Part shown: positions 54,901 through 61,311 of the stretch, piece after piece
How the letters are laid out: every line of letters begins with the position of its first letter
Numbering within the stretch: position 1 is the stretch's first letter
Source of the DNA: Bacteroidales bacterium
Lineage (GTDB): Bacteria; Bacteroidota; Bacteroidia; Bacteroidales; P3
Assembly: GCA_017480225.1 (NCBI GenBank)
Contig: JAFVBB010000007.1
Location: 1-64,000, forward strand
Reading direction: 5' to 3'
Length of the DNA: 64,000 bases
Notes under the pieces: model-generated
What the model was told of the DNA's origin: nothing
Seen by the model: only the letters and a program-made list of their open reading frames with translations
Databases searched by the model: none
Program-made: the position numbers and the translations under genes

Positions 54901-55029
54901 CAGGTGAGCCAGTTCCCCACCGACCGGAGCTCCCTCCGCATCGACCTCGACCAGTATGCCGCGGGCACCTACTTCGTCCGCGTGCAGACCGAGGGCTGGA
55001 CTGCCACCCGCAAGCTTGTGGTCAAGTAG
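48973..55029 (+). CDS. 2018-residue FN3-repeat surface protein with T9SS sorting domain
   Basis: A giant secreted protein. A signal peptide (KKILICLALLPLALAFA) is followed by a cysteine-bounded head (residues about 28-125) that opens with the MEDTYGDGWNGNTVTI motif. I count about nine FN3-like modules, most beginning with a Cys-Pro type boundary (near residues 130, 377, 595, 877, 1115, 1378, 1670, 1752 and 1838). Between them lie jelly-roll modules of the MAM/cleaved-adhesin type and a CUB-like one near 470-590. The last 80 residues are a type A sorting domain (TVTILTVDGRQVSQF, then LDQYAAGTYFVRVQTEG, ending RKLVVK). A role in adhesion or polymer binding is likely from the architecture. ATG at 48985 is an alternative start. 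Confidence 0.87.
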   Translation: MKTDMKKILICLALLPLALAFASKAEAQCADCTLYIEMEDTYGDGWNGNTVTISQNGVQVGSFTLNDGYSGTSSLDVCKADGSLTINYGGGMYPDENSFVLTDQNGNVLAQCSNGSSWSGAVEAAPCSNCLTPQLSLTSVTETTASVSWEESGMASSWLYRLGDGDWTSTTSTSLDFTDLAPGVAYTLQVKAQCDDDEVSSTAQFVFATLCAKSTLPLTQDFEYFDNESKMPMCWEALEVFDSYGEAYPSVSNYVETHSGGNALVFMPYYANNSVASPVLDVEASKLEVILYVNSSSYGNLQVGYIPAESSSIDDFVLVDVVQVSNDNLFHQYKVSFADVDYSGDFRVVLHMDASPSYSTYSIDDVCFRVASSCPEVTGLAANGLFGSGNVALSWGGDGTNFEVAYGPIGFNPDAADASIMQVDDAHNCVISGLDDASLYDFYVRSVCGSEKSYWCEAVSGVRPNTYWLDQPSDTISGCDFYIVDNGGPAGDYKQTSLVKVVVYPEEEGKALRITGSYAGSYYSYVTSPLIIYDGDSANAPVGVQYTYGSANINFRSHGPVTLTFSAANGSSFYVDEGFDLHVECVEPSYCSEIADFKVVEAAVDEATFSWTPSEMPDMKYVIELVDMLDPDSTVYSYDIDPELTTATIAGLEERTTYRATIHSVCAAGNGFNYSTTFVTRCGQLGEMPVGDPETSSTNMPTNAGYNYSIVQTIYSRSEFDHAADTVYGIVVNMQQVVDKDIELSIYMDVTEDSNYVSSGYYSSGYISMGPSQLVYNGTRKMTVGDNEIVFDKPWLSPDTSKHIVITYLSHIDGASYNNTQRGRVFTTDDGRLRSITGSGSNQITPGSGYNYSTSTNQALALVFLEPCGRVLCSAPTVTVEEVSTSNISISWVPGFDETAWNVEYRIEGEEDWTMFSESTSQTSADLTGLAQGTWYQIRVTSLCGEKSHGRTVRVATDCGVFSAPFVESFVNFDASSLSQTTQLCWDRKSLYPYNTTFPYVDSYAAGYDDNRSLYMDYYGSSLILPELSNPIEQLQLSAYVRKSYESTSTVSLEVGACTDPADTSTYVVINSVEVPSNEFTLVELPLDKLGAVDGRIFIRGAVGGAINFYLDSLAIDLIPACRSIKSAAYVNFNHNTVTLDIDDDVAREGYIVYYNTSDDFASATPVSTTSKQPVITGLTPASTYYMWVVATCGSDTQSKLLKLGSVRTMCEPIEVSDDNLYTNDIEEASSISCFTYLPSGSNKWVVGQPTTYTSGYVHSGAVAFSFIPNNNKEAYVFLPAFDFTGMTTEADFGFYRYSAHSEWSSESASRLRVYYRTSPDADWTFIKECNPDVVNTWSHELITLPGSQGAAFYQLRLGGVGKETSTGYMYVDDLEIRRYSDCRAPEAVMVSDVTERSAKASWNAGENTNFRVQFRNELDWSWTTYNVENEESVSLNPLEHSSTYQVRIASRCADGVVSEFSPVTTFQTPFCDSVFTITSYAQDAEAGTFTLSANNNGSYYEVVIPAEELDSSVPIERLSFTIAEPLPYSIYLNLYISPAISSSFATFKIDYNSNTSVWGSLDSGYVGDVVVEFENPIQLEAGKDLVIGMALQSDYYEYDYDTYEYLYTQLDHVFASHKSATSVARYYVSDQDYLSIPSIINMPSSIVPSTDDIIDFSLAGCNTVCWEPVVRSTSSTANSITVDWVKEKSVVELAIKRADEAAFGAPVSVASGHVYIFSNLMPQTEYDLRVRANCSNSGSGYTEWAEFSVATDTACSIPSALQVTAVSAHSATLTWNAGEMHSNHWDIHVWNDGFDSIYDAKSNPATIGGLLPGNDYRVQMRSYCGVDDHVVSEWSEVRHIQNTCAPVTGVKAELSGDDVTVSWVAGDRNKKWLVAYGLKDFTGAEAIEYRTVTENHVTFEGLKRGNTYSFRVLAYCDDDWTSEWSANANVQMVGIDEVEGTQVTLQPNPATGFVTLGLEGAEGRATVTILTVDGRQVSQFPTDRSSLRIDLDQYAAGTYFVRVQTEGWTATRKLVVK

Positions 55030-55058
55030 TCTTGCTCAGGAACACACACGCAACCTTC

Positions 55059-55096
55059 AGCGAGCGCCCCGCACAGTGTCGGGGCGCTCGCTTTTT
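55059..55096 (+). terminator. Terminator after the FN3 gene
   Basis: A 13-bp stem (AGCGAGCGCCCCG and complement) with an 8-nt loop is followed by TTTTTG. It closes the choice-of-anchor L and FN3 gene pair. Confidence 0.87.
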
Positions 55097-55228
55097 GTTG
55101 GCAAAGTGAGCGTTGGCCTGTGCAGACTGCGGCCATTCGGCAAAAAAGTTGTATCTTTGCACTGGATGATGCCGTGCGTGCCTGCTTGCAACGCATTGGC
55201 AACCAGCCATTGAATACTAACAACGACA

Positions 55229-56374
55229 GTGATGAGACGCTTTTTGGCACTGGTCTGCGCCCTGGTGGCTACGCTCACGGCCTCGGCCTGGGACTTCAGC
55301 GAGACTGCCCCCACCGGGCAGACGCTCTACTTTGAACGCACTTCTGCCACCACCGCCAAGGTGGTGGCGCCCGACGGCTACAGCTGGGATGGCTACACCA
55401 CTCCGGCCGGCGCCCTCACCATTCCGCAGCAGGCAGGCGGCTGCGCCGTCACCGCGATTGACCGCCTCGCGTTTGTCGACTGCCAGAAGCTGGTGTCTGT
55501 CCAGGTGCCGGGCTCGGTGCTCACGGTGGGTATGCGCGCCTTCGCCCTCGACACGCTGCTCGAATCGGTCGTGATGGCCGAGGGCGTTCAGCAGATAGAG
55601 TCTATGGCCTTCTCCGGATGCTCGCGCCTTGCCTACGTCGACCTGCCGTCCACGTTGGTGCGCCTGGGCAACGCGGCCTTCAACTCGACAGCCTTCTACA
55701 TGGATTCCTCCAACTGGACGGCCTGCTACACGCTGGCCCTCGACGGCTGGGTGCTGCGCGAGGGCGACAAGTGGGAAGGCCCCGTCGCGGTCGGCGAGGG
55801 TGTGGTGGGCATTGCCAACAACGCCTTCTTCGGCTGTGCGGCTGTCGACGTGGTCGAGCTGCCGTCCACGCTGCGCATCATTGGCGACGAGGCTTTCCGC
55901 CAGTGCCCCGCGCTCGACACGCTGCGCCTTGCCGCCGTCGAGCCTCCCAAGCTGGGGAGTGACGTGTTCGTGGGCACGCCCGTGTCGGTGGTCGAGGTGC
56001 CGTGCCATTCGCTTGCCCTCTACCAGGCTGCCGCCGGATGGTCGGCCATGAACATTGTCGAGGTGGGCTGTGTGGGCGACACGGTGGCCGATACGGTTAG
56101 CCCCTTGCCGCCTGTGCCTCCGCTCCCACCGCTGCCGCCCGTTGTCGGCATAGACGAGGCTGGGGCCGAGGGCCTGACAATCCGTGCCACATCCTGCGGG
56201 GTGGCCGTCTGCGGGCTCGAGGAGGGCATGGCGACCGTCTACGACCTGCGTGGCCGACGCGTGGCCGCCGTCGCGGGTGGCCGGGGCGAGGTGGAGGTGG
56301 CTTTGCCTGCCGCAGGCATCTACCTGCTGGCCACGCCCTCCGGGCGCGCCTGCAAGCTGGCCTACTTCAAGTAG
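55229..56374 (+). CDS. BspA-like leucine-rich repeat protein with T9SS sorting domain
   Basis: A 381-residue secreted protein. After a signal peptide (RRFLALVCALVATLTASA) come BspA-type LRR_5 repeats of about 23 residues (LVSVQVPGSVLTVGMRAFAL, LAYVDLPSTLVRLGNAAF, VDVVELPSTLRIIGDEAF) up to about residue 265. A Pro-rich linker (PLPPVPPLPPLPPVVG) leads to a C-terminal sorting domain (ATVYDLRGRRVAAV, then LPAAGIYLLATPSG, ending CKLAYFK). BspA-type proteins bind host matrix or other bacteria. The start could also be the second ATG at 55232. The 3' end overlaps the convergent LysE gene by 13 bp. A -7-like TATCTTTG lies at 55152-55159. Confidence 0.87.
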   Translation: MMRRFLALVCALVATLTASAWDFSETAPTGQTLYFERTSATTAKVVAPDGYSWDGYTTPAGALTIPQQAGGCAVTAIDRLAFVDCQKLVSVQVPGSVLTVGMRAFALDTLLESVVMAEGVQQIESMAFSGCSRLAYVDLPSTLVRLGNAAFNSTAFYMDSSNWTACYTLALDGWVLREGDKWEGPVAVGEGVVGIANNAFFGCAAVDVVELPSTLRIIGDEAFRQCPALDTLRLAAVEPPKLGSDVFVGTPVSVVEVPCHSLALYQAAAGWSAMNIVEVGCVGDTVADTVSPLPPVPPLPPLPPVVGIDEAGAEGLTIRATSCGVAVCGLEEGMATVYDLRGRRVAAVAGGRGEVEVALPAAGIYLLATPSGRACKLAYFK

Positions 56375-57111
56375 AGCGTGTCACCGCGCCGCGCGTTGCT
56401 GTCGTGGGTTATGGTGTTGTGGAAACGCTGTATCAGCTGCGCCGCCCCCTCGCTGCTTTCGGGTTTTTGCAGCTCCGGGTGCGAGCGGTAGACTATCATT
56501 GACACTATCAGGAACACGCCCACGCCAATCAGCACCGCGCCTACACCCCGGCTGATGAGGCGCATCAGCGAGTCTGACATCACCTTCTGCAGCAGCGACG
56601 CCAGGCGGCACTTCAGTATGCCCACGCCCAGCTCCGTGAGCAACAGGCTGATGAAGAAAGCCCACCGCTCGCCCGCCGTCAGGCCCATCTCGGCCGAAAG
56701 GAAGGTCACCAGCGATATCCAGTAGAGCCACACCGTGGGGTTGAACAGGTTGAGGGCGAAGCCCTGCACGGCCAGTTCGCGGCCGCGCGGCACCTTGTCG
56801 AACACCAGCTTCGTGCCCTCGCGCCGCGCGGGCTTGCGCAGCAGCGACATCACGCCCAGCGCAATCACTGCCGAGCCGCCGATCACTGCCACGTAGGGAT
56901 TGCGCACAATGGAGGTCATTTCGACGTTTTTCAGCAATGTCAGCATGAGGCTCACGATGAGGATGTCGCTCGAATTGACCCCCACCTCGAAAGCCACGCC
57001 TTTGCGGAAGCCGTAGTTTATGCTGTTCTGTATCAGGCCAAAGAAAGCTGGGCCGAAGCCGAAAAACAGCGACAGCGCCAATCCGCAGATTATGCCGACC
57101 AGTATCTCCAT
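56362..57111 (-). CDS. LysE/RhtB family exporter
   Basis: A 249-residue inner-membrane protein of the LysE-type amino-acid exporter family. It has six predicted membrane segments (about residues 3-27, 40-62, 70-90, 118-142, 148-170 and 188-210). The family features are FFGFGPAFFGLIQNSINYGF near the start and ALNLFNPTVWLYWISLVTF in the middle. The substrate is not readable. The C-terminal 35 residues are hydrophilic. It overlaps the BspA-like gene tail to tail. Confidence 0.85.
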   Translation of the reverse strand: MEILVGIICGLALSLFFGFGPAFFGLIQNSINYGFRKGVAFEVGVNSSDILIVSLMLTLLKNVEMTSIVRNPYVAVIGGSAVIALGVMSLLRKPARREGTKLVFDKVPRGRELAVQGFALNLFNPTVWLYWISLVTFLSAEMGLTAGERWAFFISLLLTELGVGILKCRLASLLQKVMSDSLMRLISRGVGAVLIGVGVFLIVSMIVYRSHPELQKPESSEGAAQLIQRFHNTITHDSNARRGDTLYLK

Positions 57112-57130
57112 TCAGCAAAATATTGCGCGG

Positions 57131-57163
57131 CAAAATTACACAAAAAAAACGTAACGCGTCAAA
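57131..57163 (-). promoter_or_regulatory. Bacteroides-type promoter for the LysE gene
   Basis: On the minus strand TAATTTTG (57138-57131) is preceded after 21 bases by TTTG (57163-57160), a full match to the consensus, 19 bases before the LysE ATG. Confidence 0.7.
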
Positions 57164-57338
57164 TTATTTGTGCCACTGTCTTTTCCAGTCTTCCGCAACC
57201 ATGCCTCTACGGATTACTACTTGGCTGGATGTTAAAAATTTAACCCCTGCTAACTTGCGCATTAATAGGTAATTATGAGTGCTATTCTTTGTAATGTATT
57301 GATTTATAGACTAACAAGGCGTTAAGTCCGTATCAACA

Positions 57339-57441
57339 CCGTCTGTTCTTCGATTGTTCTCCGATTGTTCTTCGATTGTTCTTCGATACAAAATCGAAGA
57401 ACAATCGAAGAACAATCGGACATCAATCGAAGAACAAGCGG
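57339..57441 (+). repeat. 103-bp hairpin element, copy 7
   Basis: The invariant arm is on the left (57339-57387). Its leader is the best preserved of all copies: it runs from about 57291 (TGTAATGTATTGATTTATAG) to GTTAAGTCCGTATCAACA. The loop is ACAAA. The right arm has the TGATGT variant and ends AAGCGG. This copy lies in the 455-bp gap between two divergent starts (LysE and porin), so it cannot be a transcription terminator for either neighbour. The gap also holds the LysE promoter and a -7-like TATTTTTG for the porin gene at 57529-57536. Confidence 0.95.
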
Positions 57442-57566
57442 CCTTCGCGCGACGGCGGCACAGGGTGACAGGGGGCTGATTTTTGGCTCTTTTTTTGGCG
57501 TCACGGTTGATGGAGTGCTTTTTTTTCGTATTTTTGCAAAACTATTAATGCGTCAAGAAGTGCAGT

Positions 57567-58661
57567 ATGCAGTTGAGAAATAGACTTTTTGCCATCGCTT
57601 CCGCGCTGTGCGCGGCGCTTGCCCCGCTTTCGGGCGCGGCGCAGGTGGATTTTGGGAGCGTCTTCAGCAAGTTCAAACTCGAGGCCAGGGCCGATGCCGA
57701 GGTGCTGTCGTCAGACCGCGACGACGCCACCGCCTACGGTATGCGCGGCCGCTACTTCAACCTCATGGTGGGCGGCGACCTGGGCGAGGGCTTCAGCTAC
57801 TACTTCCGCCAGCGGCTCAAGGCCGAGCCGGGCTCGATAAAATTCTTCGACAACACCGACTTCATGTGGCTCAACTACCAGCTGTCCGACCAGTGGCGCG
57901 TGCGGTTGGGCAAGGACGCCATGGCGGTGGGCGGCTACGAGTACGACGCGGCGCCTATCGACGTGTACATGGAGAGCGAGTACTGGAACAACTTCTATTG
58001 CTTTCAGCTCGGCGCCAGTGTGGCCTACACCACAGCCGACGGCAGGCAGTCTTTCGTGGCCCAGGTCACGCAGTCGCCCTACATTCAGACGCGCGGCTAT
58101 GAGTGGAACAGCGGCCTGCTGGCCTACAACTTCGAGTGGCTGGGCAGCATAGGGCAGAATGTGCACACCCTGTTCAGCACAAGCATGATGCAGCGCGACC
58201 CCGGGCAGAAGTTCGTGAACCTCACGGTGCTGGGCACGCAGGTGGCATACGGCCGCTGGGACTCCTACCTGGATCTCATGCACCAGGTGCTGGATGCCGA
58301 CGAGTGGGGCAAGGTGTGGGGTGTGGTGTGGCGGTGCAACTATCGCCTGTCGCCTCGCTGGACCCTCTTCGCCAAGTTCAGCCACGAGGAGAACCGCTCA
58401 CTCGTGCAGGATTACAGCCTGCCCGGGTCCTGGTTCAACGAGGTCGACGGCCTTGTGCCCACGTCCCGGGTCTACTCGAAGGCAGGGCTTGGCGTCGAGT
58501 TCCACCCCAAGGGTATGCAGAATGTGCGCCTGCACGGCTATGTGGCCATGCTCCACGAGGACAACCTGGATCAGCCTGTCGGCACGGCAGACCTCAATTA
58601 CCTGACCTGTAACCTCGGCTTCACGTGGGCCGTGGATGTCCGCAACATCTTCAAGAAATAA
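57567..58661 (+). CDS. OprO/OprP-type porin
   Basis: A 364-residue outer-membrane beta-barrel with a signal peptide (RNRLFAIASALCAALAPLSGAAQ). It fits the phosphate-selective porin O/P family: GRYFNLMVGGDLGEGFSYYF, then DFMWLNYQLSDQWRVRLGKD, and alternating aromatic strands to the end (LGFTWAVDVRNIFKK). Anion specificity is inferred from the family only. The ATG of the Gate-type membrane protein follows 10 bp after its stop, so the two are probably one uptake unit spanning both membranes. Confidence 0.8.
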   Translation: MQLRNRLFAIASALCAALAPLSGAAQVDFGSVFSKFKLEARADAEVLSSDRDDATAYGMRGRYFNLMVGGDLGEGFSYYFRQRLKAEPGSIKFFDNTDFMWLNYQLSDQWRVRLGKDAMAVGGYEYDAAPIDVYMESEYWNNFYCFQLGASVAYTTADGRQSFVAQVTQSPYIQTRGYEWNSGLLAYNFEWLGSIGQNVHTLFSTSMMQRDPGQKFVNLTVLGTQVAYGRWDSYLDLMHQVLDADEWGKVWGVVWRCNYRLSPRWTLFAKFSHEENRSLVQDYSLPGSWFNEVDGLVPTSRVYSKAGLGVEFHPKGMQNVRLHGYVAMLHEDNLDQPVGTADLNYLTCNLGFTWAVDVRNIFKK

Positions 58662-58671
58662 CACAGACAAC

Positions 58672-59919
58672 ATGGAAGAGAAGCACAGCAAGAAGAATAG
58701 CCTGCTCTCGGTGCTCAACCCCTTCGAGGCGTTCCGCCACCACGAGACCGCTGAGAACAAGCGCAACGGCAACCCCCGCAAGCTGAAGTTCACCACCAGC
58801 CGAAGCCTTGAGGCCTTGGTGTTCCTGGTGGTCTTTTTCGCTTTCTTCGGGTTCCTGGCCTACAAGATGTCGCTGCCCAACATGCTCAACACGTTCATGC
58901 AGACGGCCTACCACCTGCTGCTCGAGACGGTGTTCTACATCATGGCCATATGCGTGCTGATGGGCGCCATTTCGAAACTGCTCACCGAGTTCGGCGTGGT
59001 GCGCCTGATGGAGAACCTGCTGCGCCCGCTCATGAAGCCCCTCTACAACCTGCCCGGTGTGGCTGCCCTGGGGGCTGTGATGACCTTCCTCAGCGACAAC
59101 CCCGCCATCATCTCGCTGGCCAAGGACAACAACTTCGCCCGCTACTTCAAGAAGTACCAGCTGGTGTCGCTCACCAATTTCGGCACTGCCTTCGGCATGG
59201 GGCTGGTGGTCATAGCCTTCATGACCGGCCTGGGCTTCGGCAAGGGCGCGTTGGTGGGGCTGCTCGGTGCGGTGGTGGGCAGCGTGGTGAGCACGCGCAT
59301 CATGCAGCGCAGCACGCTCAAGAGCTATCCTGAGATGGATAGCCCTGTGACCGAGGATTCGGGCACTGAGCAGAACATATCGTTCAAGAGCGAGGGCTCG
59401 GTGTTCCAGCGTTTTCTCAACGCCATGCTCGACGGCGGCAAGAGCGGCGTGGGCATCGGTGTCGCCATCATCCCCGGCGTGCTCTGCATCAGCACCATCG
59501 TGATGATGCTCACCTTTGGCCCTTCGGGCTCGGCTGGTGAGTATACCGGTGCGGCCTACGAGGGTGTGCCGGTCATCACCTGGCTGGCCGACAAGGTCAA
59601 CATCGTCTTCTACTGGCTCTTCGGCTTCGAGAGTGGAGCCTTGGTGAGCTTCCCCATAACCGCGCTGGGTGCGGTGGGTGCCGCGCTGGGACTGGTGCCG
59701 CGCTTTGTGAGCGAGGGCATCATCAACGGCAACGCCATTGCCGTGTTCACCGCCATGGGCATGTGCTGGAGCGGCTACCTCAGCACTCACACCGCCATGC
59801 TCGACAGTCTCGGCTACCGCAAGCTCATCGGCAAGGCCATCGGAGCCCACACCGTGGGCGGCCTCTGCGCAGGCATAGCAGCCCACTGGCTGTGGGTGCT
59901 GCTGACGCTCATCTTTTAA
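58672..59919 (+). CDS. Nucleoside-recognition (Gate) type inner-membrane protein
   Basis: A 415-residue polytopic membrane protein, with a 40-residue basic cytoplasmic N-terminus and about nine hydrophobic segments. LTEFGVVRLMENLLRPLMKP and then LGAVMTFLSDNPAIISLAKD fit the Gate/nucleoside-recognition domain, and overall it resembles the CD0519/CD1768 family of membrane proteins. I chose the ATG at 58672; the longer frame from 58636 overlaps the porin gene. The transported substrate is unknown. The 10-bp link to the porin gene suggests that both handle the same solute. Confidence 0.75.
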   Translation: MEEKHSKKNSLLSVLNPFEAFRHHETAENKRNGNPRKLKFTTSRSLEALVFLVVFFAFFGFLAYKMSLPNMLNTFMQTAYHLLLETVFYIMAICVLMGAISKLLTEFGVVRLMENLLRPLMKPLYNLPGVAALGAVMTFLSDNPAIISLAKDNNFARYFKKYQLVSLTNFGTAFGMGLVVIAFMTGLGFGKGALVGLLGAVVGSVVSTRIMQRSTLKSYPEMDSPVTEDSGTEQNISFKSEGSVFQRFLNAMLDGGKSGVGIGVAIIPGVLCISTIVMMLTFGPSGSAGEYTGAAYEGVPVITWLADKVNIVFYWLFGFESGALVSFPITALGAVGAALGLVPRFVSEGIINGNAIAVFTAMGMCWSGYLSTHTAMLDSLGYRKLIGKAIGAHTVGGLCAGIAAHWLWVLLTLIF

Positions 59920-60067
59920 GCCTTCGGTTGCCAAAAAGGGATGCCAACAGGGCATGATGAGCGACTATGCAGGGTGTGGCCATCGTGTATTGTGGATAAA
60001 TACCGCCTCGTAATGCATTGAGATATAGTGGTGTTAGATGATACCCTCACCAAAAATGGTGAAAATA

Positions 60068-60099
60068 TTTTGCCATAATTGAAAAAGTTTGTACTTTTG
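60068..60099 (+). promoter_or_regulatory. Bacteroides-type promoter for the ferredoxin gene
   Basis: TTTG at 60068-60071 and TACTTTTG at 60092-60099 are 20 bases apart, a full consensus match, 53 bases before the ferredoxin ATG. The remainder of the 59920-60152 spacer holds nothing that I recognise. Confidence 0.78.
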
Positions 60100-60152
60100 C
60101 ACCCGATTTGACAAGGCAAACAGAATATTAATCCTAAAAACGAATAAAAACA

Positions 60153-60320
60153 ATGGCTTACAAAATCACCGACATCTGCGTTGCTTGCGGTACCTGCATC
60201 GACGAGTGCCCCGTTGGCGCTATCAGCGAGGGTCAGATCTACAAGATTGACGAGAACGCATGTGTCAGCTGTGGCACTTGCGCCGGCGCCTGCCCCACCG
60301 GTGCCATCGTCGAGGGCTAA
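60153..60320 (+). CDS. 2x[4Fe-4S] ferredoxin
   Basis: A 55-residue electron carrier. Two CxxCxxCxxxCP motifs are visible: CVACGTCIDECP (residues 9-20) and CVSCGTCAGACP (37-48), which bind two [4Fe-4S] clusters. It is of the clostridial type, used with pyruvate:ferredoxin oxidoreductase and hydrogenases in anaerobes. It has a strong promoter of its own. Its TAA stop overlaps the ATG of the next gene (TAATG, shared A at 60320). Confidence 0.96.
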   Translation: MAYKITDICVACGTCIDECPVGAISEGQIYKIDENACVSCGTCAGACPTGAIVEG

Positions 60321-60970
60321 TGCCGTCGGCTTTGGGCAAGACGTCGAGGTCACCCTTCGGAGTGGCCTCTTCTTTTATTGTGTGCTGCCTGCTGCTCATG
60401 GTCTCGTGTGGCGGTGCGCCGGGGCAGGGTGGGGAATTGCGCAGCGGCGACCTTCTCTTTGTCGAGGATGCCGGCTCTGCACTGGGCGAGGCTATCAGCG
60501 CCAGCACCGGCAGCTACACGCACGTGGCCATGGTGTGGCGCGACAGCGCGCTGTGGGTTGTCGAGGCCACCGCGCCCGAAGGGGTGCGCCGTGTGGAATA
60601 CGGCGAGTGGATGGCCGGTCAGCGGGGCAGGGTGGTGGCCATGCGCCCGTCGGTGGCTGTCGACACCGCCGCCCTTATCGCTCGCGCTGAGGCTCACCTT
60701 GGCGAGCCTTACGACAGCCTCTACCTGCCTGGCAATGGCGCCATGTATTGCTCAGAGCTCGTGGCCGAGTGCATGGTCGACATGGCTGGGCGTCCGCTGT
60801 TCTCTCAGTCGCCCATGCGGTTCCGCGACGAGAGTGGTGAGCTGCCGCCCTATTGGGTTGATTTTTATTCCGGCCATGGCATGGCTGTCCCCGAAGGGTT
60901 GCCCGGCACCAATCCCAGCGGCCTTGCCGCCTCGCCGTTGTTGGTGCGAATAGGGGTGAGTGGCAAATGA
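60320..60970 (+). CDS. Lipoprotein, permuted papain-like (YiiX/YaeF) peptidase or amidase
   Basis: A 216-residue predicted lipoprotein; the signal ends in lipobox MVSC (Cys30). The mature part fits the permuted NlpC/P60-like YiiX/YaeF family: GDLLFVED near the start, the catalytic histidine in SYTHVAMV (about residue 72) and the catalytic cysteine in MYCSELVAECM (about residue 148). These enzymes act on amide or ester bonds in the envelope; the substrate is unknown. The start is the ATG inside TAATG, coupling it to the ferredoxin gene. That pairing is odd, because one product is cytoplasmic and the other periplasmic. Confidence 0.8.
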   Translation: MPSALGKTSRSPFGVASSFIVCCLLLMVSCGGAPGQGGELRSGDLLFVEDAGSALGEAISASTGSYTHVAMVWRDSALWVVEATAPEGVRRVEYGEWMAGQRGRVVAMRPSVAVDTAALIARAEAHLGEPYDSLYLPGNGAMYCSELVAECMVDMAGRPLFSQSPMRFRDESGELPPYWVDFYSGHGMAVPEGLPGTNPSGLAASPLLVRIGVSGK

Positions 60971-60995
60971 AAAAAGGCTGCCTTGTGGCAGCCTT
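60971..60995 (-). terminator. Terminator after rpmA
   Basis: On the minus strand a 9-bp stem (AAGGCTGCC, short loop, GGCAGCCTT) is followed by a run of six T. It ends rplU-rpmA and lies between the convergent lipoprotein stop (60970) and rpmA stop (61023). Confidence 0.85.
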
Positions 60996-61022
60996 CACTG
61001 TTTTAGTGTGTACGCGCCGGTG

Positions 61023-61280
61023 TTACTCGGCGGGCACCACGCTCACAAACGAGCGGTCTTCGCGACCCTTGTGGAACTTCACCACGCCGTCGATGAGGGC
61101 GTAGAGAGTGTGATCCTTGCCCATGCCCACGTTCTGACCGGGGTTGTGCACGGTGCCGCGCTGGCGGACGATGATGTTGCCGGCGATGCACTTCTGACCG
61201 CCAAAAATCTTAACGCCAAGTCGTTTGCTTTCGCTCTCGCGGCCGTTGCTGGAACTACCAACACCTTTTTTGTGTGCCAT
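61023..61280 (-). CDS. rpmA: 50S ribosomal protein L27
   Basis: A ribosomal protein near the peptidyl-transferase centre. The 85-residue protein starts [20 protein letters not shown], with the conserved N-terminal tail already mature (no cleavable N-terminal extension as in Firmicutes). It continues with [20 protein letters not shown] and ends with the [14 protein letters not shown] strand. It follows rplU by 31 bp. Confidence 0.98.
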   Translation of the reverse strand: MAHKKGVGSSSNGRESESKRLGVKIFGGQKCIAGNIIVRQRGTVHNPGQNVGMGKDHTLYALIDGVVKFHKGREDRSFVSVVPAE

Positions 61281-61311
61281 ATTCTTTTGCTGTTTTTAAC
61301 GGTTAGACTTC

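Noticed and set aside
1405-57441. Reading the repeats as a CRISPR array
   Set aside because: The units are contiguous 11-mers without spacers, arranged as hairpins at seven scattered loci, and no cas gene is present.
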